NCBI RefSeq assembly: GCF_029892485.1
Contig: NZ_JARXVG010000001.1
Span: 186,001 to 250,000, forward strand
From: Variovorax boronicumulans
GTDB taxonomy: Bacteria; Pseudomonadota; Gammaproteobacteria; Burkholderiales; Burkholderiaceae_C
Direction of reading: 5' to 3'
DNA: 64,000 bases
The translations under genes and the position numbers were made by a program. This document shows, piece after piece, positions 16,841 through 25,705 of this stretch. The notes below the pieces were generated by a model, which worked only from the letters and a program-made list of their open reading frames with translations, did no database searches and was not told the DNA's origin. The stretch's first letter is position 1; each line of letters begins with the position of its first letter.

Positions 16841-18154
16841 TTATTGAGGTGGCGTCGGACGTATTCCCGTTGCATGGCCGGGCGTCACGGTCAGGTCGAC
16901 CTCGCCGTCCGCGAGCCGCGCGACGACCGCGTCACCTGCATGCAAGCGCTTCGCACTCACGACGGCGCGGCCGTCCGCATCGGTCAGCCAGGCATAGCCT
17001 CGCTGCAGGACGAGGGCCGGGTCCAGCAGCCGCAGGCGCAGTGCCACGCGTTCCAGACGTTCACGTCGCTGCACCAACGCCCGGTCGAACTTCAACGGAA
17101 AGTCTGCGGCAATCGACCGCGGCACCTGTGCCAGGCGCTCCCGCCTCGACAACACCGCGAATTGCAGGCGCTGCGCATGGTGCGCAAGACGAAGCTGCTG
17201 GCGGGCGACCAGATTCGAGGGGCGGCCAAGGCGACCTGCCGCCTGATCGAGCCGCTGCCCGAGTGCGTCGAGGCGAGCCCCCAATGCATCCCCGAGCCGC
17301 TCGTCGAGCAGGTCGAGCGCCCCAAGCCACAGGTCGCGCGGCGCGCTGACGAGTTCGGTCGCCGCCGTTGGCGTCGGGGCGCGCAGGTCGGCGCAGAAGT
17401 CGGCAATGGTGAAGTCTGTTTCATGGCCCACACCGCTCACCACAGGCACGGGGCTCTGCACGATGGTCCGCGCCAGGGTCTCGTCGTTGAAGGCCCAGAG
17501 GTCTTCGATCGAGCCACCGCCGCGCACCAGCAGGATCACGTCGACGGCAGGCTCCAACGCGTAGAGCGATTGCAATGCACGCACCAGTTCGGCCGGTGCG
17601 TTCGCGCCCTGCACCGCGGCCGGCGCCAGCACCACGGGAATGTGCGGCACGCGCCGGCGCAGCGCGGTGACGACGTCGTGCAGCGCCGCCGCTCCCAGCG
17701 AAGTGACGACACCGACTGCGCGCGGCATGGTCGGCAGCGCGCGCTTTCGCCCCGGCTCGAAGAGCCCTTCGGCTTCGAGGCGCGCCTTGCGCTGCAGGAA
17801 TTGTTCGAACAGCGCGCCCTGCCCCGCGCGTTTCAAGCTCTCGACAACGAGCTGCAGATCGCCGCGCGGCTCGTACACCGCGAGGCGTCCGCGCACCTCC
17901 ACCTGATCGCCGTCGCGGGGCGAAAAATCGAGCAACCCGGCGGCCCGCCGGAACATGGCGCAGCGCAGCTGACCCGACTCGTCCTTGAGCGAGAAGTAAC
18001 AATGTCCACTCGAGGCGCGCGAAAAACCAGAGATCTCGCCGCGCACGGCGACCGGATTGAAGCGCGCATCGAGCGCATCGGCCACCGCCCGGCACAACGC
18101 GCCCACGGGCCAGATCCGCGGCCCCGGCGCGGAATTCGGCTCACGCGGGTTCAC
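16841..18154 (-). CDS. xseA: Exodeoxyribonuclease VII large subunit
   Basis: Subunit of the ssDNA-specific exonuclease VII (XseA4-XseB). The protein has an N-terminal OB-fold (GEISGFSRASSGHCYFSLKD), a central catalytic domain with VVTSLGAAALHDVVTALRRR and RGGGSIEDLWAFNDE, and GVGHETDFTIADFCADLRAPTP. A long helical C-terminus follows. The best start is the GTG at 18154 (437 residues, start of NPREPNS), which leaves the usual short N-terminus before the OB-fold; the frame extends to a GTG at 18238. No small subunit xseB gene is in view. It diverges from exbB. Confidence 0.93.
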   Translation of the reverse strand: MNPREPNSAPGPRIWPVGALCRAVADALDARFNPVAVRGEISGFSRASSGHCYFSLKDESGQLRCAMFRRAAGLLDFSPRDGDQVEVRGRLAVYEPRGDLQLVVESLKRAGQGALFEQFLQRKARLEAEGLFEPGRKRALPTMPRAVGVVTSLGAAALHDVVTALRRRVPHIPVVLAPAAVQGANAPAELVRALQSLYALEPAVDVILLVRGGGSIEDLWAFNDETLARTIVQSPVPVVSGVGHETDFTIADFCADLRAPTPTAATELVSAPRDLWLGALDLLDERLGDALGARLDALGQRLDQAAGRLGRPSNLVARQQLRLAHHAQRLQFAVLSRRERLAQVPRSIAADFPLKFDRALVQRRERLERVALRLRLLDPALVLQRGYAWLTDADGRAVVSAKRLHAGDAVVARLADGEVDLTVTPGHATGIRPTPPQ

Positions 18155-18345
18155 GAAATACAAGAGTGGCCGCAAACCACTCTTCCACAACAGCCACGAC
18201 TGCCACTGCCCCGGACACCCCACACGGGGAAGGCGCACGGTTTCTCGTGCAAGTGGTTGATTTCATTCAAAAAAGTACTGCTCAAAATTCAGTCGATCTA
18301 GCGAAAAGCCCACGCCATGCGGGTTCAGACAAGTTGCGCAGCAGG

Positions 18346-18375
18346 TTAGTCACAAAGTTATCCACAGAATCTGTG
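18346..18375 (+). promoter_or_regulatory. Consensus DnaA box with overlapping palindrome upstream of exbB
   Basis: TTATCCACA at 18358-18366 is a 9/9 match to the E. coli R1-type DnaA box. TTAGTCACA at 18346-18354 is a 7/9 match just upstream. The 13-base palindrome CACAGA-A-TCTGTG (18363-18375) overlaps the end of the box. The region lies about 100 bases before the exbB start. Confidence 0.5.
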
Positions 18376-18420
18376 CGTCCTTGCCGACACGCAAACAAGC
18401 CACATACCGATGGTGGGCTC

Positions 18421-18429
18421 GGTGGATAA
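18421..18429 (-). promoter_or_regulatory. Second DnaA-box-like site upstream of exbB, opposite orientation
   Basis: GGTGGATAA here reads TTATCCACC on the minus strand, 8/9 to the DnaA box. It is inverted relative to the box at 18358 and lies 28 bases before the GGAGG of exbB. Confidence 0.4.
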
Positions 18430-18467
18430 TCGCCGCGCATTTGCAGTCTACGGGCCGGAGGATTTTC

Positions 18468-19100
18468 TTGTTTTCCATCATTGTTGCCGCGGGTTGGCCT
18501 ATTTGGCCGTTGCTCGCTTGTTCGGTCATTGCGCTCGCGCTGGTTATAGAACGTTTCACGAGTCTCAAGACCGTGAAGGTATTGCCGCCGAAATTGCTCG
18601 ACGAAACCATCACCGTCTCACGCGGGTCCATTCCCGGGCCTGACATCGTGACCAAACTCGAACGCAACTCGATGCTCGGCCAGGTGCTGGCTGCGGGCCT
18701 GCGGGCGCTCAACGCCAACCCGCGCTGCACCGAAGACGACCTTCGCGCCGCGATGGAAGCCTCGGGCCGCACGATCGCGCACAAGCTGGAGCGCTACCTG
18801 CCGGCACTGGCCACCATCGCCTCGGCGGCGCCGCTCCTGGGCCTACTGGGCACGGTGATAGGCATGATCGAGATCTTCGGCTCGCAGTCGCCTGTCAACG
18901 GTGCCGTCGGCTCGGGCAACCCGGCGCAGCTGGCGCACGGCATCTCGATCGCGCTCTACAACACGGCGTTCGGGCTGATCGTGGCGATTCCCACGCTGAT
19001 CTTCTGGCGCTATTTCCGCAGCCGCGTCGACGAGTATTTGCTGAACCTCGAACTCTCAGGTGAACGCTTCGCCCGCCACCTGAACGCGCTGCGCAAATGA
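18468..19100 (+). CDS. exbB: ExbB/TolQ-family proton-channel protein
   Basis: Inner-membrane subunit that, with ExbD, uses the proton motive force to energise TonB- or TolA-dependent transport. The 210-residue protein starts at TTG 18468, chosen because GGAGG lies 6 bases upstream (18457-18461); the frame upstream to 18381 is not conserved. TM1 is about residues 4-27; the MotA/TolQ/ExbB region [19 protein letters not shown] and [22 protein letters not shown] form TM2 and TM3. It overlaps exbD by 4 nt. No tonB gene is nearby, so the pair may serve a distant partner or help lipid A transport, given lpxK downstream. Confidence 0.93.
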   Translation: MFSIIVAAGWPIWPLLACSVIALALVIERFTSLKTVKVLPPKLLDETITVSRGSIPGPDIVTKLERNSMLGQVLAAGLRALNANPRCTEDDLRAAMEASGRTIAHKLERYLPALATIASAAPLLGLLGTVIGMIEIFGSQSPVNGAVGSGNPAQLAHGISIALYNTAFGLIVAIPTLIFWRYFRSRVDEYLLNLELSGERFARHLNALRK

Positions 19101-19537
19101 GCCGAGCCCGCATGCAGTTTCGCCACGGCGCGCGCGACGAGCCGGAGATCAACCTGATCCCGTTCATCGACGTGCTGCTGGTCATCCTGATCTTCCTGAT
19201 GCTGTCGACCACCTACAGCAAGTTCACCGAAATGCAGTTGCGGCTGCCCACGGCGGACGTCGACGCGCAGCGCGACTATCCGAAGGAAGTGGTCGTGACG
19301 GTCTCGGCCGACGGCCGCTACACGGTCAACAAGGCGGCAGTGGCAGACCGCAACGTGAACACCGTGGCCGCCGCACTCGGCGCTGCGGCCACCGGCGGCA
19401 AGGACAGCGTGGTGATCATCAGCGCCGATGCGAGCAGTCCGCACCAGGCGGTGGTCACGGTGATGGAGGCCGCGCGCCGCGCCGGCCTGATGCAGATCAC
19501 CTTCGCCGCCCAGTCGACGGCGCAAGCCGGGCACTAG
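19097..19537 (+). CDS. exbD: ExbD/TolR-family biopolymer transport protein
   Basis: Partner of ExbB. The 146-residue protein has one N-terminal membrane helix ([16 protein letters not shown]) holding Asp25, the residue on which proton flow depends in ExbD and TolR, and a periplasmic domain of about 100 residues. The ATG overlaps the exbB stop (ATGA), and its own stop overlaps the GTG start of lpxK by 1 base, so the order exbB-exbD-lpxK is a translationally coupled unit. The C-terminus is Ala/Gln-rich and lacks the proline-rich extension of some TolR proteins. Confidence 0.93.
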   Translation: MSRARMQFRHGARDEPEINLIPFIDVLLVILIFLMLSTTYSKFTEMQLRLPTADVDAQRDYPKEVVVTVSADGRYTVNKAAVADRNVNTVAAALGAAATGGKDSVVIISADASSPHQAVVTVMEAARRAGLMQITFAAQSTAQAGH

Positions 19538-20559
19538 TGCCATTGCAGGGCCGCAGCAGCACAGGCGCATCCGCCTCGCGGCTGCAGGACGCCTGGCTGC
19601 ACCGCGGCCTGCTCGCCTGGCTGCTGTGGCCGCTGTCGCTGCTCTACGGGGCGCTCTTCGCGCTGCGCGGCTGGCTCTATCGCCTCGGGTGGCTCCGGAC
19701 CGAACGCGTGGCCGTTCCCGTGATCGTGGTCGGCAATGTGATTGCGGGCGGTGCGGGCAAGACGCCGGTCGTGATGGCCGTCGTACGGCATCTGCAGGCC
19801 CAGGGACTCCAGGTCGGCGTGGTGTCGCGCGGCTACGGCCGACGCACCGACGATTGCCGCGAGGTGCTCGAAGGCAGCGATCCTCATGATGTCGGTGACG
19901 AGCCGGCGCTGATTCACCACGCCACGGGTGCGCCCGTTTTCGTCGCGCGGCGGCGCATCGAGGCCGCACGCGCCCTGCTGGAACGGCATCCGGCCACACA
20001 GATGATCGTGAGCGATGATGGCCTGCAGCATCTGGCACTGGCCCGCGACATCGAGATCTGCGTGTTCGACGACCGCGGCGTCGGCAACGGCTGGCTGCTG
20101 CCCGCGGGCCTGTTGCGCGAGCCCTGGCCGCGTCGTTGCGACCTGGTGCTCCACAGCGGCGAGCGGCCCGCCTTTGCAGGTGGCTACACCGCCAATCGCA
20201 GCCTTGCACAGGATGCGGTCACGAGCGATGGACGGCGCGTGCCGCTCGACACGCTCGCGGGCAAGCCGCTGATCGCACTGGCAGCCATCGCGCGACCCGA
20301 AGGATTTTTCGACATGCTGCGCGCGCGCGGCCTCGCGCTCGCGGAAACCATCGCACTGCCCGACCACCATGATTTCGACGCATGGCAGCGCCCGTCCGGC
20401 AGCGAGTACACCCTGCTTTGCACCGAAAAAGATGCAGTCAAGCTGTGGCGCAAGGCACCCGACGCACTGGCCGTGCCGCTGCATTTCGAACCCGCCCCGG
20501 AATTCTTCGCCGCACTCGACGCAAAGCTATCATCGCCCGATGGATACCAAGCTGCTTGA
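19537..20559 (+). CDS. lpxK: Tetraacyldisaccharide 4'-kinase
   Basis: Phosphorylates the 4' position of the lipid A disaccharide precursor, the sixth step of the Raetz pathway, on the inner-membrane face. The 340-residue protein has an N-terminal membrane helix ([15 protein letters not shown]) and the P-loop [13 protein letters not shown] (66-78), then SRGYGR and DDGLQHL. The start is a GTG that overlaps the exbD stop. The ATG of the Trm112 protein lies inside its 3' end. kdsB downstream adds CMP-Kdo synthesis, so this operon serves LPS. Confidence 0.95.
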   Translation: MPLQGRSSTGASASRLQDAWLHRGLLAWLLWPLSLLYGALFALRGWLYRLGWLRTERVAVPVIVVGNVIAGGAGKTPVVMAVVRHLQAQGLQVGVVSRGYGRRTDDCREVLEGSDPHDVGDEPALIHHATGAPVFVARRRIEAARALLERHPATQMIVSDDGLQHLALARDIEICVFDDRGVGNGWLLPAGLLREPWPRRCDLVLHSGERPAFAGGYTANRSLAQDAVTSDGRRVPLDTLAGKPLIALAAIARPEGFFDMLRARGLALAETIALPDHHDFDAWQRPSGSEYTLLCTEKDAVKLWRKAPDALAVPLHFEPAPEFFAALDAKLSSPDGYQAA

Positions 20560-20722
20560 ACTGCTCGTCTGCCCTGTGACCAAGGGCCCGCTCACCTGGC
20601 ACCCCGAGAAGCAGGAGCTGTGCTCCCGCAGCGCGCGCCTCGCCTACCCGGTGCGCGACGGCATCCCCGTGCTGCTCGAGAACGAGGCGCGCACGCTGTC
20701 CGACGAAGAGCTGGGTCTGTGA
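20540..20722 (+). CDS. Trm112 family protein
   Basis: The 60-residue protein begins [18 protein letters not shown] and ends EELGL. The KLLELLVCP motif and the [12 protein letters not shown] stretch define the Trm112/YcaR family, small zinc-ribbon-like proteins that in yeast activate methyltransferases. Only two cysteines are visible, so a complete Cys4 zinc site is absent, as in many bacterial members. It overlaps lpxK by 20 bases and kdsB by 4. In E. coli ycaR lies between lpxK and kdsB in the same way. Confidence 0.92.
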   Translation: MDTKLLELLVCPVTKGPLTWHPEKQELCSRSARLAYPVRDGIPVLLENEARTLSDEELGL

Positions 20723-21504
20723 CCGGGGTCGTGCGCTTCACCGTGCTGGTGCCGGCACGCCTGGCCTCCACCCGGCTGCCCGACAAACCCCTGGCCGACA
20801 TCGCGGGCCTTCCAATGGTCGTGCGCGTGGCGCAACGTGCCAGCGAATCGGGGGCGGCGCGCGTGGTCGTGGCCGGGGACGATGCTTCCATCGTTGCCGC
20901 CTGCAAGGCGCACGGTGTCGAGGCCATCCTGACCCGCCAGGACCATCCGAGCGGCACTGACCGCCTGGCCGAAGCCTGCGAGCAACTGGGCCTCGACGGC
21001 GACGAGATCGTCGTCAATGTGCAAGGCGACGAGCCGCTCATCGATCCCGAACTGATCGACGCCGTGGCTGCGGCGCTGGCCCTTCATCCCGAGGCAGCGA
21101 TGAGCACCGCGGCTCACGAGATCGACTCGCTGGCCGATTTCATGAACCCGAACGTGGTAAAGGCGGTGCTCGACGCCCAGGGCAACGCGCTCTACTTCAG
21201 CCGCGCGCCGATCCCCTGGTGGCGCGACGGCTCGGCCAACGGCGCGGCGCCGACCGTGCTGCCGACGCCTGCGCCGCTGCGACACATCGGCATCTACGGC
21301 TACCGCGCGGGCTTCGTGCGGAAATTTCCGTCCCTGCCGCCGGCGCCGGTCGAAGCCACTGAGGCACTCGAGCAATTGCGCGCGCTGTGGCATGGGCATC
21401 GCATCGCGGTGCACGTGAGCCACGTCGCACCCGGGCCGGGCATCGACACCCCCGAGGATCTGGCGCGCGTGCGCGCGGTCTTCGCTGCCCGGCCGGCCCC
21501 TTAA
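20719..21504 (+). CDS. kdsB: 3-deoxy-manno-octulosonate cytidylyltransferase
   Basis: Activates Kdo as CMP-Kdo for attachment to lipid A. The 261-residue protein starts at the GTG overlapping the Trm112 stop (20719). The nucleotidyltransferase motif is [19 protein letters not shown], followed by [16 protein letters not shown]. It is longer than E. coli KdsB (248) mainly in a Ala/Pro insert after the IPWWRDG motif. GTG at 20731 is an alternative start. It is the last gene of the exbB-exbD-lpxK-trm112-kdsB run. Confidence 0.95.
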   Translation: MTGVVRFTVLVPARLASTRLPDKPLADIAGLPMVVRVAQRASESGAARVVVAGDDASIVAACKAHGVEAILTRQDHPSGTDRLAEACEQLGLDGDEIVVNVQGDEPLIDPELIDAVAAALALHPEAAMSTAAHEIDSLADFMNPNVVKAVLDAQGNALYFSRAPIPWWRDGSANGAAPTVLPTPAPLRHIGIYGYRAGFVRKFPSLPPAPVEATEALEQLRALWHGHRIAVHVSHVAPGPGIDTPEDLARVRAVFAARPAP

Positions 21505-21508
21505 GACG

Positions 21509-21541
21509 TGCGCCACGGAGGGAATTCCCTACGGGGGCGCA
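21509..21541. terminator. Possible hairpin downstream of kdsB
   Basis: The gap before adk holds a nested inverted repeat with outer arms TGCGCC/GGCGCA and an inner GGGAATTCCC. No T-run follows, so it may be a weak or Rho-dependent end, or only a chance palindrome. Confidence 0.3.
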
Positions 21542-21610
21542 TGCTATCCTCGACGTGAAATCCGCCTTGCCCAGCCCACGGGCCGATGCCTGGCGTGACA
21601 CAAAATCTAA

Positions 21611-22285
<675 letters not shown>

Positions 22286-22290
22286 TTCCC

Positions 22291-22311
22291 GCCGCCCTTC
22301 CGCAGGGCGGC
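22291..22311. terminator. Hairpin between adk and the asparaginase gene
   Basis: GCCGCCC (22291-22297) and GGGCGGC (22305-22311) form a 7-bp stem between convergent genes. The right side continues TATTTCCCC, only weakly T-rich, so strength is uncertain. Confidence 0.5.
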
Positions 22312-23273
22312 TATTTCCCCAGCAATTCCAGCATCAGCGCGATGCGCGCCTTCACAGGCGTGAGCGCGCCCGCATCCCGCAGTTGATCGTCGGCCTTCGG
22401 CAGGATGCGGCCATTGGCGCAACGGGTGGCGCGCAATACCGCAACGCCGGCGTTCTGCGCCTTGAGCGCCGCGGCTTCCAGTTCATGGTGCACGGTGCCA
22501 TTGCCGGTGGCGGCAAGAACCAGCCCGCGAACAGGCTCCGGCGCGCCCTCGCGAAGGAGCGCATCGATGATTGCACCGCTCGCCCCGGCGTGGCTCATGA
22601 CGATCTCGACCCTGGGCCAGGGTCCAGAGGCATTCAGCGCCTTCGCGTTCCCGGAAGGCAGCGCAGCCGGCCATTCCCTCACGCGCCGCACCTCGCCCTC
22701 TTCCACATAGCCGAGCGGCCCCGCATCGCCCGATGCAAAGGCGTCGAGCCGATAGGTATGCACTTTCTGCACGTCCACGCCGCTGTGGACCGTGCCCGCA
22801 CATACCGCCGTCACGCCCTGCGCGCCTGCCGTTGCGGCGACCGCGATGGCGTCCCGCACGTTCTGTGGACCGTCCGGCGAAAGCGCCGTCGCCGGGCGCA
22901 TCGCGCAGGTCAGCACCACCGGTTTTGCCGGCGCCAGGACAGAGTGAAGGAAGAACGCGGTCTCCTCGAGCGTGTCGGTGCCATGGGTGATCACCACGCC
23001 GGCCACATCGGGCTGCGCGAGCCAATGCATGCAGCGCTGGGCGAGCTTCTGCCAGATGTCGAAGGCCATATCCTTGCTGTCGACCTGCGCCACCTGCTCT
23101 GCCAGCAACGCGATGCCCTTGGGCGCCTCGATGCTGCCCAGCAAGTCCGCCACGCCCACCTGCCCGGCGGTGTAGCCGATGTTGTCTCCGCTGCTGGAGG
23201 CCTTTCCGGCGATGGTCCCGCCGGTGCCCAGAACCACCACGCGACGCATTTCAGGCAACGGGGAATTGGCCAT
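22311..23273 (-). CDS. L-asparaginase
   Basis: Hydrolyses L-asparagine to aspartate and ammonia. The 320-residue protein has TGGTIAG (17-23) with the nucleophile Thr and ITHGTDTLEET with Thr99-Asp100. A distal AMRPATALSPDG segment matches the family's third conserved region. No signal peptide is seen, so a cytoplasmic enzyme is likely. It diverges from lexA over a 73-base gap; one of the two LexA boxes starts 20 bases from its start codon, so DNA damage may affect it. Confidence 0.93.
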   Translation of the reverse strand: MANSPLPEMRRVVVLGTGGTIAGKASSSGDNIGYTAGQVGVADLLGSIEAPKGIALLAEQVAQVDSKDMAFDIWQKLAQRCMHWLAQPDVAGVVITHGTDTLEETAFFLHSVLAPAKPVVLTCAMRPATALSPDGPQNVRDAIAVAATAGAQGVTAVCAGTVHSGVDVQKVHTYRLDAFASGDAGPLGYVEEGEVRRVREWPAALPSGNAKALNASGPWPRVEIVMSHAGASGAIIDALLREGAPEPVRGLVLAATGNGTVHHELEAAALKAQNAGVAVLRATRCANGRILPKADDQLRDAGALTPVKARIALMLELLGK

Positions 23274-23276
23274 GAC

Positions 23277-23304
23277 TTGTCAACTTCCAAAAACTGGTTA
23301 AAAA
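23277..23304 (+). promoter_or_regulatory. Candidate lexA promoter
   Basis: TTGTCA (23277-23282) and TAAAAA (23299-23304) have a 16-base spacing. LexA box 1 covers the -10 element, so bound LexA would block it. This is the usual arrangement for autorepression. Confidence 0.45.
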
Positions 23305-23309
23305 TACAG
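23294..23309. promoter_or_regulatory. LexA box 1
   Basis: CTG-N10-CAG: CTGGTTAAAAATACAG, with the conserved ACAG half and AT-rich centre of the CTGT-N8-ACAG site. It lies between the asparaginase start and lexA, 20 bases from the former. Confidence 0.85.
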
Positions 23310-23312
23310 GTA

Positions 23313-23328
23313 CTGGATATCTAGCCAG
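23313..23328. promoter_or_regulatory. LexA box 2
   Basis: CTG-N10-CAG: CTGGATATCTAGCCAG, with an AT-rich centre. It begins 4 bases after box 1, a tandem spacing of 19 bases centre to centre. Two boxes before lexA are typical of SOS autoregulation. Confidence 0.8.
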
Positions 23329-23346
23329 TGCCGCAAGGAACCACTT

Positions 23347-24030
23347 ATGCAGTTCGCCGTGAAGCTTACCGCCCGCCAGCAGCAGATCCTCGACTTGATC
23401 CAGAGCGCCATCGCGCGCACTGGAGCGCCGCCAACGCGCGCCGAAATCGCCAACGAACTGGGGTTCAAGTCGGCCAACGCCGCCGAAGAGCACCTGCAGG
23501 CGCTGGCACGCAAGGGCGTGATCGAACTCGTCAGCGGCACCTCGCGCGGCATTCGCCTCAAGGGCGATGCGCTGCGTTCGCTCAATGAAACGCGGCATCG
23601 CGAAGGCGGGCAGTTCTCGCTTTCGCTGCCCGGCATGGCGCAGTTGGCGCTGCCGCTCATCGGTCGTGTCGCGGCGGGCTCGCCCATCCTGGCGCAGGAG
23701 CATGTCGACCAGACCTACTACGTCGAGAACACGCTCTTCCAGCGCCAGCCCGACTACCTGCTCAAGGTGCGCGGCATGTCGATGCGCGACGCCGGCATCA
23801 TGGACGGCGACCTGCTCGCTGTACAGGCCACCAAGGAAGCGCGCAACGGCCAGATCGTGGTCGCGCGCCTGGGTGACGAGGTCACCGTCAAGCGCCTGAA
23901 GCGGAACAAGCAGGTGATCGAGCTGCACGCTGAGAACCCCGACTATCCGACCATCATCGTCCAGCCCGGCGAGCCTTTCGAGATCGAAGGCCTCGCGGTC
24001 GGCCTCATCCGCAACACCATGCTGATGTAG
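23347..24030 (+). CDS. lexA: LexA SOS repressor
   Basis: Represses SOS genes and self-cleaves when RecA is activated by DNA damage. The 227-residue protein has an N-terminal winged helix (residues 1-70, [14 protein letters not shown] and [15 protein letters not shown]), a linker, then the peptidase domain. The scissile bond is Ala110-Gly111 in GRVAAGSP. Ser145 (GMSMRDAG) and Lys182 are the catalytic dyad. AAGGAA precedes the ATG and two CTG-N10-CAG sites lie upstream. The next small gene downstream may share or extend the regulon. Confidence 0.97.
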   Translation: MQFAVKLTARQQQILDLIQSAIARTGAPPTRAEIANELGFKSANAAEEHLQALARKGVIELVSGTSRGIRLKGDALRSLNETRHREGGQFSLSLPGMAQLALPLIGRVAAGSPILAQEHVDQTYYVENTLFQRQPDYLLKVRGMSMRDAGIMDGDLLAVQATKEARNGQIVVARLGDEVTVKRLKRNKQVIELHAENPDYPTIIVQPGEPFEIEGLAVGLIRNTMLM

Positions 24031-24135
24031 GCCTCGCGGCCTGCTTGCAGCAGCACCCCATCCGGCCGCAACAGGTGGCGGGCGTATGGCGCAAAGTCGC
24101 CATCACCCTGTCGCGGCCGATTCAAGAAATCCTGC

Positions 24136-24151
24136 CTGTGTTCAACCTCAG
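24136..24151. promoter_or_regulatory. Possible third LexA box, before the small unknown gene
   Basis: CTGTGTTCAACCTCAG fits CTG-N10-CAG and retains CTGT, but the right half is TCAG rather than ACAG. It sits 18 bases before the start codon of the downstream small gene. A match of this pattern is expected by chance about once in 4 kb, so position is the main support. Confidence 0.4.
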
Positions 24152-24168
24152 ACTTTTTTGGAGTTCAC

Positions 24169-24537
24169 ATGGGAATCGCCCTCCTCGCCATCGCTGATTT
24201 CTGGATGCCGCTGCAATCGCTTGCAAGCCGGCTGATGCCTGCGCGCCGCGCCCGTCACCGGGACAGCGCAGACACCGCCGCCGGCCTGCGCTATGTGGCC
24301 GTGCGCCCCGCCTGCACGGCGCGAGCCTCAGGCGCGCCTGCACCAACAGCCGCCGTTGCGCCGGCACGCCCGCTGCGTGTGGTTCGCGTCGTCGATGGAA
24401 AAGGCCAGCACCGCAGCAACAGCCGCATGGTGATCTCGGGCCGCATGGCCGACGTCTGCGCGGAACTCGATCGGCTGGCTGCGCTCGAGGCGGCGGAAAC
24501 CGTGGGCTCGCCCCCCCGCTCTGCACACCTGCACTGA
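24169..24537 (+). CDS. Small protein of unknown function downstream of lexA
   Basis: The 122-residue protein begins with a hydrophobic stretch (MGIALLAIADFWMPLQSLAS) and then becomes Ala/Arg-rich. The most conserved-looking part is RVVRVVDGKGQHRSNSRM followed by ADVCAELDRLAAL. GGAG lies 5 bases before the ATG at 24169. It follows lexA by 138 bases on the same strand and has a CTG-N10-CAG site just upstream. A sulA-like cell division inhibitor would fit the position in some bacteria, but I see no SulA motif. I do not recognise a family, and the N-terminus might be a membrane anchor. Confidence 0.7.
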   Translation: MGIALLAIADFWMPLQSLASRLMPARRARHRDSADTAAGLRYVAVRPACTARASGAPAPTAAVAPARPLRVVRVVDGKGQHRSNSRMVISGRMADVCAELDRLAALEAAETVGSPPRSAHLH

Positions 24538-24637
24538 AGCACTTCTCCCCGGAGAAGGGCTCCGCCCGCACTCCGGGGTGGGTATCCAAACGTTCACTGG
24601 TGCGACATCCCAATGCTGCGAGGCACAATGGCACGCC

Positions 24638-25645
24638 ATGAACATTGTGATCCTCGACGATTACCAGGACGCCGTGCGCAAGCTGCGCTGCGCCGCCAAG
24701 CTGGACGCGTACGCGGCCAAGGTCTACACCAACACGGTCAAGGGCATCGGGCAACTGTCGGTTCGCCTGAAGGACGCCGATGTGATCGTGCTGATTCGCG
24801 AGCGCAGCCAGATCTCGCGCCAGCTGATCGAAAAGCTGCCCAAGCTCAAGCTCATTTCGCAGACCGGGCGCGTCGGCGGCCACATCGACGTCACTGCCTG
24901 CACCGAGCGCGGCGTGGCGGTGGCCGAGGGCACGGGCTCGCCGCAGGCGCCGGCCGAACTCACTTGGGCGCTGATCATGGCGGCCATGCGCCGGCTGCCG
25001 CAGTACATCAGCAATCTCAAGCACGGTGCGTGGCAGCAGTCGGGGCTCAAGTCGGCCTCGATGCCGCCCAATTTCGGCCTCGGCTCGGTGCTCAAGGGCA
25101 AGACGCTCTGCATCTGGGGCTACGGCCGCATCGGCCAACTGGTGGCCCGCTACGGACAGGCCTTCGGCATGCAGGTGGTGATCTGGGGGCGCGAGGCAAG
25201 CTGTGCCAAGGCGCGGTCCGACGGCTTCCAGGTCGCGCAGAACCGCCACGAATTTTTTGCCGCGGCCGACGTGCTGTCGGTGCACCTGCGGCTCAACGAG
25301 GAGACCAACGGCCTCGTCACGCTCGAAGATCTTTCGCGCATGAAGCCCACGGCGCTTTTCGTGAACACCTCCCGTGCCGAACTGGTCGAGGCCGATGCCC
25401 TGCTCGCCGCGCTCAACCGCGGGCGTCCGGGCCTCGCGGCCATCGATGTGTTCGAGAGCGAACCGCCGCTACAGGGCCATGCACTGCTGCGCCTGGAAAA
25501 CTGCATCTGCACGCCGCACATCGGCTACGTGGAGCAGGACAGCTACGAGAGCTATTTCGGCCAGGCCTTCGACAACGTCGTGAGCTTCATCAAGGGCAAT
25601 CCCACCAACATCGTGAATCCCGGCGCCTTGCAGGTTCGCCGGTGA
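24638..25645 (+). CDS. D-2-hydroxyacid dehydrogenase family protein
   Basis: NAD(P)-dependent reductase of 2-keto acids. The 335-residue protein has a Rossmann domain with GYGRIGQLVARYGQAFG and the family catalytic set: Arg in NTSRAELVE, Glu in FESEPPL and His in CTPHIGYVE. The substrate-binding halves flank it. This is the pattern of phosphoglycerate or hydroxypyruvate/glyoxylate reductases, but specificity cannot be decided. Only a weak ribosome site (GAGG) precedes the ATG at 24638; the ATG at 24629 is out of frame. Confidence 0.88.
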   Translation: MNIVILDDYQDAVRKLRCAAKLDAYAAKVYTNTVKGIGQLSVRLKDADVIVLIRERSQISRQLIEKLPKLKLISQTGRVGGHIDVTACTERGVAVAEGTGSPQAPAELTWALIMAAMRRLPQYISNLKHGAWQQSGLKSASMPPNFGLGSVLKGKTLCIWGYGRIGQLVARYGQAFGMQVVIWGREASCAKARSDGFQVAQNRHEFFAAADVLSVHLRLNEETNGLVTLEDLSRMKPTALFVNTSRAELVEADALLAALNRGRPGLAAIDVFESEPPLQGHALLRLENCICTPHIGYVEQDSYESYFGQAFDNVVSFIKGNPTNIVNPGALQVRR

Positions 25646-25705
25646 TTTCATGAGCCGCCGGGCCGCCCCAAGGCGAATACCGCAGCCGAAGGCGCAGGTC
25701 ATTCG

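Larger units (their letters stand above)
18155..18467. other. Intergenic region between xseA and exbB, 313 bases
   Basis: This is the longest non-coding stretch in the window and the divergent promoter region for xseA and exbB. Its middle (18257-18310) is AT-rich against the background and it contains three DnaA-box-like sequences between 18346 and 18429, described separately. No RNA gene or ORF is apparent. Confidence 0.6.

Noticed and set aside
16849..17349. 166-residue Arg/Pro-rich frame opposite xseA
   Set aside because: Low-complexity antisense shadow with no motif.
18346..18429. Replication origin
   Set aside because: Although DnaA boxes are present, there is no dnaA, dnaN, parA/B or gyrB nearby and only a few boxes exist.
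22352..22576. 74-residue frame within the asparaginase gene
   Set aside because: Arg/Pro-rich alternate frame of a well-supported gene with no ribosome site.
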